Source: Methanobacteriota archaeon
GTDB taxonomy: Archaea; Thermoplasmatota; Poseidoniia; Poseidoniales; Poseidoniaceae
DNA length: 60,072 nucleotides
Assembly (NCBI GenBank): GCA_002720095.2
Contig: PBGP02000007.1
Location: 1 to 60,072 of the forward strand
Reading direction: 5' to 3'
Shown: in pieces, positions 8,364 through 18,100 of the stretch
Numbering within the stretch: the first letter of the stretch is position 1
How the letters are laid out: the number at the start of each line of letters is the position of its first letter
The notes under the pieces: generated by a model
Database searches by the model: none
What the model saw: the letters and a program-made list of their open reading frames with translations, nothing else
What the model was told of the DNA's origin: nothing
Made by a program: the position numbers and the translations under genes

Positions 8364-10010
8364 ATGGAAGCATGGGACGTGATAATAATTGGAGGTACAA
8401 TTGCTGGAATGAGAGCAGCTATTTCAGCACATGATCAGGGCTCTAGTGTTGTTATCATTTCACAAAATGGCTTGGGTAATTCAGATTCTGATAGCTATTC
8501 TAGTGGTCTTGCTGCATCCTTGGATGAAGAGAACCCGATGTCTCATAGAGAGGATACTATCAAAGGAGGTAATTGGCTTAATGATCAAGATATTGTATCT
8601 AATAGGATTTCTTTAATTAATTCTGAAATTGCTAAATTAGACCAGTGGGGTTTAAATTTCAGAAGATCTCTAGAAGGCTCACCAAATTCGGAAAAAGGTT
8701 TGGGTCACAAATCTCCTAGAGTTTTGACTACGGGATATTCTACTTCGAGAGAAATTCAGCATATTCTCGAAGAACAGTGTATTAGAAGAGATATACTTCG
8801 AAGAGGTGATTGGTTTCCTCTGTCTTTGTGTAGTTCAAATGGACAGGTTACAGGAATTATAGCATTAGATTTAATCGAAGGCAAAATTGAGGCTTTACAG
8901 GCTAAAGCAGTAATTATTGCCGATGGAAGTTTCGAAAATGCATGGAATTCAAAAAAGCAAAATTCTCGAGGTTTATCGATTGCATTAGAGGCAGGGTGTC
9001 AATTAAGGGATCTCGAATTTATTTCGTGGAATCCCCTTGGGATTCCAGATACAGACATGTCTTTGTCGATAGATATTTTACAAAACGGAGCCAAAATAAT
9101 TGATTCATCAGGAAAAGAAATTATCATTTCTAATGATACAACGCCGAATGACTTAGCCATTGAAATCAATAATGGAGGCGGTTCAGCATTACTAGATGCA
9201 ACTCAATTGCAAAAGAATTCAATTTCATGGTATTCTGGATTGAAAAGAATAGTCGAGGAAAGAACGGGACTAGATATGTTTGAAACTAAAATACCAATTT
9301 GTCCTAAAGTCGAATTGACAATTGGTGGTTTACCTGTGGACGAACACGGACGAGTAATAAAGAACAACTGGGATACATGGTTTACAGGGTTGTATTCAGT
9401 TGGAAACCCTTCATGCAGTGGTTTGAATGGAACTGGTATTATTGCAGGAAATAGACTAATGGAGGATTTAGTCGGCGGATTTTCAGCCGGTATGCACTCT
9501 GGAAAATGGGCACAAAAAAATAAATTTAGTTCCACTTCTTCAATTAATGACGCCTTATTCTCAGCGCAAGCAACAATTGGAGATTTAATTTCAAATGCGG
9601 ACATAAAAAATATTTCAAACGTCAATGAAATCAAATTAAAATTAGAAAAAATAATATCCTCTAAAATGGGTTTTGAGAGATCAGCCTCAGGTCTTGAAGA
9701 AGCTAAAAACCTCCTTGAAAAATTAGAAATTGCTATCGAAGGCGAAGAATTAGTAGATAATTCTATGATAATGAATAGTAATTTAACTGAAGTTTTAGAA
9801 TTAAGAGGTTTAATCTTAATTACTAGAGCGTCCGTACTAGCTGCAATTTCCAGAACTGAATCGAGAGGTAGCCACCAAAGGTCAGATTTTAACAAACAAT
9901 CAAATGAATCTATGTTAAAACATACATTAATTGATTCAAACCTTAATTTGAGTTGGTTGCCATTAAGGAAAAGTGGAAGTGATACTTGGATACTAACTCC
10001 AAGCGAATAA
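8364..10010 (+). CDS. Succinate dehydrogenase/fumarate reductase flavoprotein-like protein, active site not conserved
   Basis: A 548-residue relative of SdhA/FrdA/NadB flavoproteins. The N-terminal Rossmann strand VIIIGGTIAG, the HREDTIKGG-NWLNDQD stretch, and the C-terminal FAD segment GLNGTGIIAGNRL show the family clearly. The catalytic positions of SdhA appear substituted: the FAD-linking His, the His of FHPTG (here WNPLG), the proton-shuttle Arg, the His of HYMMGG (here VELTIGG) and the second substrate Arg. The third position of GxGxxG is Thr. No iron-sulfur or membrane-anchor subunit lies beside it. It may use another substrate or have a non-enzymatic role. ATG 8364 is preferred over TTG 8340 because it begins eight residues before the FAD strand. 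Confidence 0.72.
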   Translation: MEAWDVIIIGGTIAGMRAAISAHDQGSSVVIISQNGLGNSDSDSYSSGLAASLDEENPMSHREDTIKGGNWLNDQDIVSNRISLINSEIAKLDQWGLNFRRSLEGSPNSEKGLGHKSPRVLTTGYSTSREIQHILEEQCIRRDILRRGDWFPLSLCSSNGQVTGIIALDLIEGKIEALQAKAVIIADGSFENAWNSKKQNSRGLSIALEAGCQLRDLEFISWNPLGIPDTDMSLSIDILQNGAKIIDSSGKEIIISNDTTPNDLAIEINNGGGSALLDATQLQKNSISWYSGLKRIVEERTGLDMFETKIPICPKVELTIGGLPVDEHGRVIKNNWDTWFTGLYSVGNPSCSGLNGTGIIAGNRLMEDLVGGFSAGMHSGKWAQKNKFSSTSSINDALFSAQATIGDLISNADIKNISNVNEIKLKLEKIISSKMGFERSASGLEEAKNLLEKLEIAIEGEELVDNSMIMNSNLTEVLELRGLILITRASVLAAISRTESRGSHQRSDFNKQSNESMLKHTLIDSNLNLSWLPLRKSGSDTWILTPSE

Positions 10011-10060
10011 GTGCTTTTATACACCAATATTTCTATACCTTCTGTTTGACAGACATAAAT

Positions 10061-10498
10061 ATGAGCAACTCACCAACCCTATTTTCTAAAATTATAGATG
10101 GGCAAATCCCATCATTTGAGGTTGCAAGAGGAGAGACTTGGATGGCTTTTCTAGATATCAATCCAAGAAGAGATGGGCATACTTTAGTGGTTCCATTTGA
10201 GGAAAAATCACATCTTTCAAATTTATCCAAAGAACAGCTATCAGATTTATGGGTAGGCGTGACAAGAACCCAAAAGATACTGTCTAAAGTTTTCAAAACA
10301 ACAGATTTTTTGGTAGGCATTCATGATGGTGCTCTGGCAGGTCAAGAAATACCACATGTACATGTACACGTAATACCCAGAACAATTGGAGATGGGGGGA
10401 AAACATTACTCGCTTGCTGGCCGGATACTCCCGCTATAGGTTCAATAGAACCTGATTTTGAATCCTTGGAACAATTACATAAAAAACTGATTTCTTGA
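10061..10498 (+). CDS. HIT family hydrolase (histidine triad)
   Basis: A 145-residue HIT-domain protein with the signature HVHVHVIPR (His 99, 101 and 103) preceded by GQEIPH and an N-terminal CIFCKI-like segment reduced to TLFSKIIDGQIPS. Such proteins hydrolyse nucleoside phosphoramidates or dinucleoside polyphosphates; the substrate cannot be told from sequence. ATG 10061 begins at the usual family start, while an upstream in-frame ATG at 9986 would overlap the preceding gene. An AT-rich TTTTATAC at about 10015-10022 may be its TATA element. The acyltransferase gene begins 20 bases after the stop. Confidence 0.9.
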   Translation: MSNSPTLFSKIIDGQIPSFEVARGETWMAFLDINPRRDGHTLVVPFEEKSHLSNLSKEQLSDLWVGVTRTQKILSKVFKTTDFLVGIHDGALAGQEIPHVHVHVIPRTIGDGGKTLLACWPDTPAIGSIEPDFESLEQLHKKLIS

Positions 10499-10518
10499 AT
10501 ATTATTGAGGTGTGAAAA

Positions 10519-12165
10519 ATGTCTAAGAAAAAAATGTCAATTGGTAAAGATGGAATTACAGACAAATATGGTGAAGAATTACCAGAACTGTCCAAACATG
10601 CATCTGTATTAGAATATGAGAAATTATTAGATGTAAAGCCTCCCGATTTCTCCAGAAAAACCCCAGGATCTCCATTTTGGACGAGATTAGCATATTTTGT
10701 CACTCAGCAATCCATAAATTTACAATTTAAAACATTCGAAATTTCAGGTAAAGAAAAAATGAGTACAGATCGTGGAAATTTGACAGTATGTTGGCATACA
10801 AATGGGATAATGGATGTAATGCCAATAATAAATCACCATCCAAATCACTTGGTGGTCGGGGGTCGACATGACTTAGTTAATCATCCAATACTAGGTTTTT
10901 GGGCAAGGCGCTTAGCAGTTCAACCAGTTGTACGTCAGGCTGAACTAATTAGAGGTGGGTGTACTAAGGAAGAAGCAAAATATTTGAATGGCAGAAGTTT
11001 ACTAAGACTTTCTAAAGGAATTTCTTCTGGGTTTGGTGGAATATTAATGCCCGAAGGGACATCCCACCAAAATAGTCATTTAATAAGACTAAAAACTGGT
11101 CCTGCTAGAGTTTTAACTTCTGCAGCCACAATAGCAAGTTTTGAGGGTAAATTAAAACCTAATCTAGTTCCAGTTGGTATGCATTTTAGAAAAAGACATC
11201 TTTTTAGAACGGATATATGGATTGAGTGTTGCGATCCAGTAGAGTATAAACTATCACAAGAACTACTTGACATGGGTTCGAAATATGTTAAAGAAGAATG
11301 GATTGAACCTCCAGCACAAGATGTATATCAAGTCAGAGATTTGTTAAGGGAAAACTTGGACCAAATTACACCAGGTGCAATTAACTGGGATGTATACAGA
11401 GGATGGAGGCTTTTAGGACACCTTAAATCAAGATTTGAAAATAAAGCTTCATTAAGCTGGAGGGAAGAAGTCGTGTACGCCAGAGAATGGCGTAAATTAT
11501 CTGATGAATGTATAGGAACTCATCTTGAGCAAAAAGAAAGTGGACCAAAGGAATCAGAACACATGGAATTATTTTTGAAAGCAGAAGAAGCGGCTAAAAT
11601 ACTTGATAAGAAAAACCTGGATGGCTCAGTCGTCGATATAAAAGGGGAACTTTCCAAAGTTTCATGGAAGAACATATTTGAATCAATTCCAGGTGTATTG
11701 TTGGGAATTATATTATTCCCATTCTTACTTTTCTCATCTGGGCTGATAATGGCACTGTGTTACTATTTAGGAAACGTAACTGATGAAGGTGAAGACGCTA
11801 GAACATCTGTACACTATGTTGGATTCATTACTACACCCTTGATTATATGGCCATTTATATCAATTCTTGCTGTATATATTTTAGCGGTATTTTTCGGCGT
11901 AAGGCCAGCTATAACTGGATTGGAACAAATTACATTATTCCATTCAATCCCATTTTATATGATTATTTGGGCAATCATGTTTCCATTATTTTGGTTAATT
12001 AATGTATTAAGTTTTACATTTTGTTTTGATTCTATCAATACTATTTACACTGAATACAAGATTTATACTTTAGGCGCAAGCAACAATGGTAAAAAATTAG
12101 AAAAATTGTTAAAATATCTAAATTCAACAATTAAAGAATTATATAATCAAAGTGGTCATAACTAA
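10519..12165 (+). CDS. PlsC-like glycerolipid acyltransferase with C-terminal membrane domain
   Basis: A 548-residue protein. Residues about 85-260 resemble the lysophospholipid acyltransferase (PlsC/GPAT) superfamily: CWHTNGIMD is the candidate catalytic His-Asp motif, followed by GILMPEGTS, which matches the FPEGT substrate-binding motif, and later KTGPARV. The catalytic motif has five residues between His 93 and Asp 99 rather than four. The C-terminal third (about 390-525) has four to five hydrophobic segments. The family transfers fatty acyl chains to glycerol phosphate, which is unexpected in an archaeon with ether lipids, although such homologues are known from Marine Group II genomes. 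The actual substrate is unknown. Confidence 0.75.
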   Translation: MSKKKMSIGKDGITDKYGEELPELSKHASVLEYEKLLDVKPPDFSRKTPGSPFWTRLAYFVTQQSINLQFKTFEISGKEKMSTDRGNLTVCWHTNGIMDVMPIINHHPNHLVVGGRHDLVNHPILGFWARRLAVQPVVRQAELIRGGCTKEEAKYLNGRSLLRLSKGISSGFGGILMPEGTSHQNSHLIRLKTGPARVLTSAATIASFEGKLKPNLVPVGMHFRKRHLFRTDIWIECCDPVEYKLSQELLDMGSKYVKEEWIEPPAQDVYQVRDLLRENLDQITPGAINWDVYRGWRLLGHLKSRFENKASLSWREEVVYAREWRKLSDECIGTHLEQKESGPKESEHMELFLKAEEAAKILDKKNLDGSVVDIKGELSKVSWKNIFESIPGVLLGIILFPFLLFSSGLIMALCYYLGNVTDEGEDARTSVHYVGFITTPLIIWPFISILAVYILAVFFGVRPAITGLEQITLFHSIPFYMIIWAIMFPLFWLINVLSFTFCFDSINTIYTEYKIYTLGASNNGKKLEKLLKYLNSTIKELYNQSGHN

Positions 12166-12186
12166 CTGTTGTTACCGCTTGTACAT

Positions 12187-12813
12187 ATGGACCCATCAGA
12201 AGTGGAAAAAGAGATTAAAAAATGGTTCGCTTCTGAGTCAATAGAATTACAGGAGCATAAAAATGAAAAAGCACATTTTCACCTATTAATCAAATTCCCC
12301 CCTGGTCCAACAGGACATACATTTAACATTTCAATGCCTAAAAATCGCAATTTAGTCGCAATAAGTAGTGGTACCCGTGTTGATGGAGGACAACAAAAAA
12401 ATATGAATAAAATGAGGCTTGCGGATAAGCGAGCATGGATTAGTTGGTTACATAGAATCAGAATGACTTTAACACAAACTGGTATAGATTGGGTAGTGCA
12501 TTTAGGCCATGAGAATGGAGTCAGAGGTATAGGGCCTTTACAAGCATTCAATGTTAGTGAACCAATTTGGATAGATGGCTTATCCCAGAATGAATTAATG
12601 CAATCATTAAGAAGACTTTGGTTAGCAAAGTTGAGTATTATTCATGAAATTAAATTTCAATTCGGACCTGGAAACAGACAGCCAGGACCTGTTGATGACT
12701 GGGGCAAGAAGGGAAGTGTGAAAAAACAAGACAAGTCAAATCAAGATAATATTGTGGAAGGAGACGATTCAGGAGGTTTTGGTTCGGGTTTTGATCCTAG
12801 CGATTGGGTTTAA
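12187..12813 (+). CDS. DUF2299-like hypothetical protein
   Basis: A 208-residue soluble protein. It starts at ATG 12187, just after the acyltransferase gene; a TTG at 12169 is an alternative. The first 150 residues are mixed alpha/beta with a pattern (AHFHLLIKFPPG then ISMPKNRNLVAISSG) that resembles archaeal DUF2299 proteins, of unknown function. The last 45 residues are a Gly/Asp/Lys-rich tail that looks disordered. The stop codon overlaps the stop of the minus-strand ccmD-like gene. The match is from memory of the family pattern and is tentative. Confidence 0.55.
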   Translation: MDPSEVEKEIKKWFASESIELQEHKNEKAHFHLLIKFPPGPTGHTFNISMPKNRNLVAISSGTRVDGGQQKNMNKMRLADKRAWISWLHRIRMTLTQTGIDWVVHLGHENGVRGIGPLQAFNVSEPIWIDGLSQNELMQSLRRLWLAKLSIIHEIKFQFGPGNRQPGPVDDWGKKGSVKKQDKSNQDNIVEGDDSGGFGSGFDPSDWV

Positions 12814-12956
12814 TCCTCTTCTTTTATGGTTTTTTCAACTGATTCAAGTCTTTTACTAACATTTTGTAATCTATTGTATAACTGTAAACTAAACCAGCCT
12901 ATTAGACCAATTAATGCCGTGTAAGCAATACCAAGATAAACGATTTCATTGGCCAT
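12810..12956 (-). CDS. CcmD-like small membrane protein
   Basis: A 48-residue reading frame begins at ATG 12956 inside the last codons of ccmC, overlapping it by 11 bases, and ends at TAA 12810-12812. It has one membrane span (about residues 4-25, IVYLGIAYTALIGLIGWFSL) followed by a charged helical tail (RLQNVSKRLESVEKTIKEED). Bacterial CcmD proteins are just such small single-span proteins with a basic, coiled C-terminal tail, and they release holo-CcmE from the CcmABC complex. Position directly after ccmC and the translational overlap strongly support it. It is short enough to be missed by a 60-residue cut-off. Confidence 0.75.
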   Translation of the reverse strand: MANEIVYLGIAYTALIGLIGWFSLQLYNRLQNVSKRLESVEKTIKEED

Positions 12957-13686
12957 TAGTTCCACCTTCGAGTGCATCATCTATCATTGTTTGCAATGTC
13001 TGTAATTTTTTTTCGCAGTTGTATACTTGAGAACTTAGGATAGCTTGCCCGGCCATTAAAATTAAAAATCCTAAAAATGACAAAAGCCAAATTTGTAAAA
13101 TTATGGGGTCTACCGAATTAGGTTCTGCTGTAGGTCCAATTATTGGTGCGGGGTGTCTTACTTGCCAAGCTACAGTTGCAATAAATGTAATAGGAACTAG
13201 TAAGAAACCAAACATTCCAATTCCAGAAAAGACATCTCTAAATTCAGGAGTGTCAGGCTGACTTCTTTTAGACATTACAAGGTACAAAGCAACTCCAGAC
13301 AGGACAGCATAAGTATTCAAACGTAGATCACCAAAGTCCCAAGGCACTCCCCATTCAGCCATACCCCATATGGGGCCTGAAATTACAACACATAATCCGA
13401 AAAGAAGCGATAATTCTGCAGAAATTACACATAATTTCCAAGCCCACTCTTTTCTTTTCAACATCCAACCTAAAGAGCCAACAAATAACATTCCAAATGT
13501 GATAAAACTGGTCCAAGCAGCAGGCACATGCCAAAATATTATTCGATATGCTTCAGGAGCATTCCATTCATTTGAGGATACGCTTGGAGCATAGAATAAT
13601 CCGAGAAGTAAGCCGGTTCCTGCAACACCAAGTCCACTGATTAACAAACTTAGGCCGAGTTTGGAATTATCCATCAACGTACCCAC
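12946..13686 (-). CDS. ccmC: Heme exporter/cytochrome c maturation protein CcmC
   Basis: A membrane protein of 246 residues (242 if started at the ATG at 13674) with six predicted spans. It has the CcmC heme-handling signature: a His in WHVPAAW, a Trp-rich loop WGVPWDFGDLRL, and a second His in VRHPAPI. CcmC presents heme to CcmE outside the membrane in system I cytochrome c biogenesis. The Trp-rich loop is shorter and less aromatic than the usual WGTWWVWDARL. The ATPase-permease gene lies five bases upstream on the same strand and a CcmD-like gene overlaps its end, so the order is ccmAB, ccmC, ccmD. CcmE, CcmF and CcmH are not in the window. Confidence 0.87.
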   Translation of the reverse strand: MGTLMDNSKLGLSLLISGLGVAGTGLLLGLFYAPSVSSNEWNAPEAYRIIFWHVPAAWTSFITFGMLFVGSLGWMLKRKEWAWKLCVISAELSLLFGLCVVISGPIWGMAEWGVPWDFGDLRLNTYAVLSGVALYLVMSKRSQPDTPEFRDVFSGIGMFGFLLVPITFIATVAWQVRHPAPIIGPTAEPNSVDPIILQIWLLSFLGFLILMAGQAILSSQVYNCEKKLQTLQTMIDDALEGGTNGQ

Positions 13687-13691
13687 CTAGT

Positions 13692-15002
13692 TCACTTTTT
13701 TGATAGTATTGGTGTAACCAAATAAATAAGTGTGGGAATAATTATAACTAAAATCACTTCATTAATAGAATTGCTAAATTGGTCATTTAATATTATATTG
13801 CTGGAAATAATAAACGGCCAAATTAAAATTATTGTGAGTAATGGAACATATGTAGCATTTTTCCGTGGTAGATTTTCTGTCAATGAATAAATTGAATTAT
13901 TCGCTAACAGAACTAACACGATAGTAATTGAACAGATTGATAATAAAATCTTGTCATCAGGGATAGTACCATTTAAAATTAAAAAAGAAGTAATCAAAGG
14001 AGCTAGTAATATCATTATTATTTCTTGAATAGTAGTATGTAAAATTAAAGGTTCATTTGACATCGCTTTCCACCAATCACCACAACGATCTTCCTGTAAA
14101 TATTCTAACTCTGCCGGCTTGACAAGTGAAGCTAAAAAACCAGGTAAAAGAATTAATCCGCCTGTGATATTTGCTGGTATTAAATCACGATTAATATTTA
14201 AAATTAAACCTAGAATAACCAAAATTGATGTTATTAAGGGCAATCCTCGTTTTAAGAGAGGTAACTTTGTACGATAACTAATTGATTTTGACCATTGTCT
14301 TTTTGCTACATTTATTTTTCCTATTTTATAAGATACATTCGGTAATTCATGATTTTCAATTTTCTTTAATTCATAATCATTAAATAGCGCTCCTCCGTCC
14401 TTAATAATACATTTTCTAGTTGCGATTTCAGTTATTCTAGAATCATGGGTCGCAATTATGAATCCGTGACCTAAATTTGCGAGGGCTAGTAAGTCTTTAG
14501 TTAGTAGCTCAACCGATTTTTGGTCAAGACCTTCGGTTGGTTCATCTAGAAGGGAAAAAATAGGTTTTTTAGAGCAATAACCAGGCATTAACCCTTGTAT
14601 AATGGAAATCTTCCTCTTCAAACCGAAAGAGAGATGTGAGACTAAATCAGATTTTCTGTGGGTAAAATCCCAGTGTTTTAGCACAGAGTTTACGTCAGAC
14701 GGATCACCATTAGCACTCATCATTGCATAGGTGAGCCTTTCACTTACTAATTCGTCACCATTAATTCCATTTTTTTGTAGAGTAAGTCCGAAAGAACTGT
14801 TTAAGTCTATTTTTCCACTTTGAGTAGGGATGATTTTGGCAATTGCCTCTATTAATGTTGATTTACCACAGCCATTTTCACCCTCTAGAATTAAGATGTC
14901 TCCTTGATTTAAATTGAAATTAATTTTATTTAGAATCTTTCTTGTTCCTCTTAAAACGGTAAGATTTTTTACACCTAAGAGCTGTTCTCCGTTACTTCCC
15001 AC
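13692..15002 (-). CDS. CcmA-CcmB fusion, heme ABC exporter ATPase plus permease
   Basis: A 436-residue protein starting at GTG 15002. Residues 1-225 are an ABC ATPase: Walker A GENGCGKST (41-49), signature LSFG (124-127), Walker B LLDEPTEGLD (151-160) and switch His 186. Residues about 245-436 are a membrane domain with about six spans. A soluble stretch (ELEYLQEDRCGDWW) is placed as in CcmB, where the hydrophilic loop follows the second span. In bacteria CcmA and CcmB are separate; here they appear to be one chain. The neighbouring ccmC and ccmD-like genes support the role in heme handling. The CcmB assignment of the C-terminal half rests on context and topology more than on motifs. Confidence 0.8.
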   Translation of the reverse strand: MGSNGEQLLGVKNLTVLRGTRKILNKINFNLNQGDILILEGENGCGKSTLIEAIAKIIPTQSGKIDLNSSFGLTLQKNGINGDELVSERLTYAMMSANGDPSDVNSVLKHWDFTHRKSDLVSHLSFGLKRKISIIQGLMPGYCSKKPIFSLLDEPTEGLDQKSVELLTKDLLALANLGHGFIIATHDSRITEIATRKCIIKDGGALFNDYELKKIENHELPNVSYKIGKINVAKRQWSKSISYRTKLPLLKRGLPLITSILVILGLILNINRDLIPANITGGLILLPGFLASLVKPAELEYLQEDRCGDWWKAMSNEPLILHTTIQEIIMILLAPLITSFLILNGTIPDDKILLSICSITIVLVLLANNSIYSLTENLPRKNATYVPLLTIILIWPFIISSNIILNDQFSNSINEVILVIIIPTLIYLVTPILSKK

Positions 15003-15131
15003 GATTACTGGCGAGTAATATTTATCGTTTCACCTTTGAGGTTATTTTTAGAAATTAGTGGTGACCCCAAATGGTTGCAATTAAGTATAATGATTTTTTA
15101 TTTGCAACAGTACAAAGGCTTAGTGATTAGA

Positions 15132-18100
15132 ATGAGTAAAAAATTTCGCAGTGTTTTTCTAGTATTAATTATGATTTTATCGAGCGCTTCTTTGATGTTT
15201 ATACCCACAGCCTCTTCAGGTTCGGTAGTTATATCAGAATCTATTGAGATTGTAGATGATTCAGCGATTAATTTGAGGATGCCGACTGTGGCTTCCGACT
15301 CAAAAGGGAACGTGCATATTGTGTGGTCTGAAAATACCAATCACTTGTATTATAAGCTAATGGATGCTAGAGGTAATGTACTAATTGATGCTACAAGGAT
15401 AAGTAATGCTGGCCAAGTAAAATCTTGGCATCCAGATATAGCTGTAGATTCTAATGACTTTGTTCATATTGTTTGGGCAGATAAAGGTGGAGGTCAACAA
15501 TCAATAAAATATACAGCGCTTAATCCATCAATGGATGATCAAGATGGTTCTGAAGCCTTTGATAATGTGATAAGTATTATTGATGATACAATTGTCACTA
15601 AGAGGGAAAAAAACAGAGACTGGCCTGCTGTTGCTGTTGACTCAATGGGGGGGGTGCACATAACATGGGAAGATTCTTATGACGTTTTAGATAAATTCTA
15701 CGCCCAACCACAGATTTACTACTCTATGCTTCTTCCTGATTTTCCGATGAACAGGGCCGAGATTAAAATTGGTGATACATTAATTACTCCTATTATTGGA
15801 CATAAAGGTCATCCAGATATTGCTGTAGATGGACAGGATAAAGTTCAGATTGTTTGGGATGATACTCGAGGTGGCAAAGTAGAATTAGTGTTCTTAATTG
15901 ATACTTCAGGTTCTATGAGTAATGAATGGGCAGATGTTTGTTCTGTTGTATATGGTGGTAACATTGGGGGAGGGCAGTTTGAAGGAATTAAACCAATGCT
16001 TGAAAAGGCAAATATGACCGTATTTGAAACAATTTATGGCTTATACACATCATGGGGTGCTCCAAGTGCTATGCAATCAGGTAATTGTGCTCCACATTAC
16101 AAGAACGGGGCTGGTCCCAGAGCAACCCATTTGGGCGGAGCTGATGGAGAAGATAGTGGAGGCATCAGATGGGTAAACGATGCAATTTACAATGGAGGAA
16201 CTTACATCACAGCCGAAGGTGAAGACTGGGGGCCGGGTAGTACATGGGCATGTCTATCTTGGAGGGATAATGCAGGGAACGTCCCTGGAGACCCACCTAC
16301 CGCAGAAGATCATCAGTGGAACCCTAATGCTACGAAAATTATCATGCCAGTAAGTGATGAAGGTCCATTTAATGGCGATGAAGGTAGTCAGGCTCAATAT
16401 ACTACAACTATCAACGAAGCGCATGATTCATGTGTAAATGCTGGAATTATTCCAGTGGGGTTGGTTGGAGATGGATGGGGCAATACTAAAGATAATTTTC
16501 AGGATTTATCCTATTGTCCTGATTCCGATACGAGCGATACATCCATTGGAGCTTGTCCAGGGACTTCTGTAAGAACTACAGATGCTGGAGGAGCCGTATA
16601 TGATTTCCCAGCATCTAACACAGGTAATCAAATGCAATTATTGATTGATGCACTAGTTTTTGTTGCAACTAACAATAGTCGTGAAATATATACCACTGTC
16701 TTAGATCCATGGGGGAAGCTTAACAATAATTTGGATCCCAATTGGCAAGTTGGAGATTCAGCAACTACAGCGTCAAATGGACGATATACAGAAGATATTG
16801 GTAGAGGAGAAGAAGGACATTTAGTAGTTGTCAATGACACTAGAATAACAAATGATGATGCTTTTTCTTTGCACCCTTCCATCGCTTTTGATAGTCAACA
16901 AAATGCACATGTTACTTGGATGGATACTCGCGACCATGGATTCAAAAAAGATGATAATTATGAAATCTATTATTCTAAATTAAGAATGCGCGGTGTTGGT
17001 GATTGGGATGGAGTACCTGAAGGACTATCTACATATCAGATTAAAAGAATTGATGACACTAGAATATCCGATATTGGAATTGAAACACAGGGGAGACCTT
17101 GGGGTCCATCAAGTACCCATCCAGTAATTATCGTAGATCAACTAGATAATGCTCATTTAGCTTGGTTAGATAATGAAAATATTTCTGCTGGAGAAGAGAT
17201 ACAATATACCAGATTAAATGCTACAGATGAAACTGGAGCAGGTAAGTTAGTTTTAGATCCTTGGGAAACCTCTGAATTGACTAAATGGAATTCAGATAAA
17301 TTGGGGCCGAATTCTGGTAGGACCCCCGATCAAGGCACACCACCGGGATTTGCCAATGACTTGGGTAATGGAGCACATTTAGTTTGGTCAGATACCAATA
17401 CTTGTAACGAAGAAAGTAATAATTACATTTACACAATATGTTATTCCCATGTCTTAACGGGTATTGTTGATATCAATTTCCAACCAGGTGAAACTTATTT
17501 CCACGAAATAGAGCCAGGAGAACAAACAATGTATAATCTGACTGTAAATAATTCTACTCCGGGACCGTCTGAAATTGTAGCAGATACTTACAGAATAACT
17601 CTTGAAGGTGTACCTTTAGATTGGTCGGCGACGTTATATTTTTCTAGTAACAACACAGCCATTTTTGATGATACAAACATATATCTTGCAGGTGGAGATA
17701 CTGTAGACATTTTTATGAGAGTAAGAGCCCCTAATATATATCAGGCAGCAGGTCTACAAGATCAATTTGCGAATATCTCTGTTGTCGCAACATCAATCAA
17801 AGACCCAGCTATACGTTCTTCAAAATTAACAATTACTTTGATGGATATTGAATATGGGATTGATTTAGATGCAAGTCATTCACTGGTTGAAGTTGAACAA
17901 GGTAAAACTGCGAAGTTTTCGATAACAATTACTAATACAGGGAATGTTTTTGATACTTTCGCGTTTTATGATCCTCAAACAATAGAAGGGGGTGCTGCTT
18001 GGAATTTGCCATTTGGTTGGGGAGTCACGTTCCCATTAAATGTTTCATTAGACCCTCAGCAATCAGTAACAGAATCACTCAGCATTAGTATTCCAGCGTC

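Noticed and set aside
8364-10010. A succinate dehydrogenase operon
   Set aside because: No iron-sulfur or cytochrome b subunit gene lies on either side, and the active-site residues are not kept.
9203-10027. A 274-codon open frame on the minus strand across the flavoprotein gene
   Set aside because: It lies wholly antisense to a clear protein family, has a Ser/Ile-rich composition typical of a reverse-strand shadow, and no recognisable domain.
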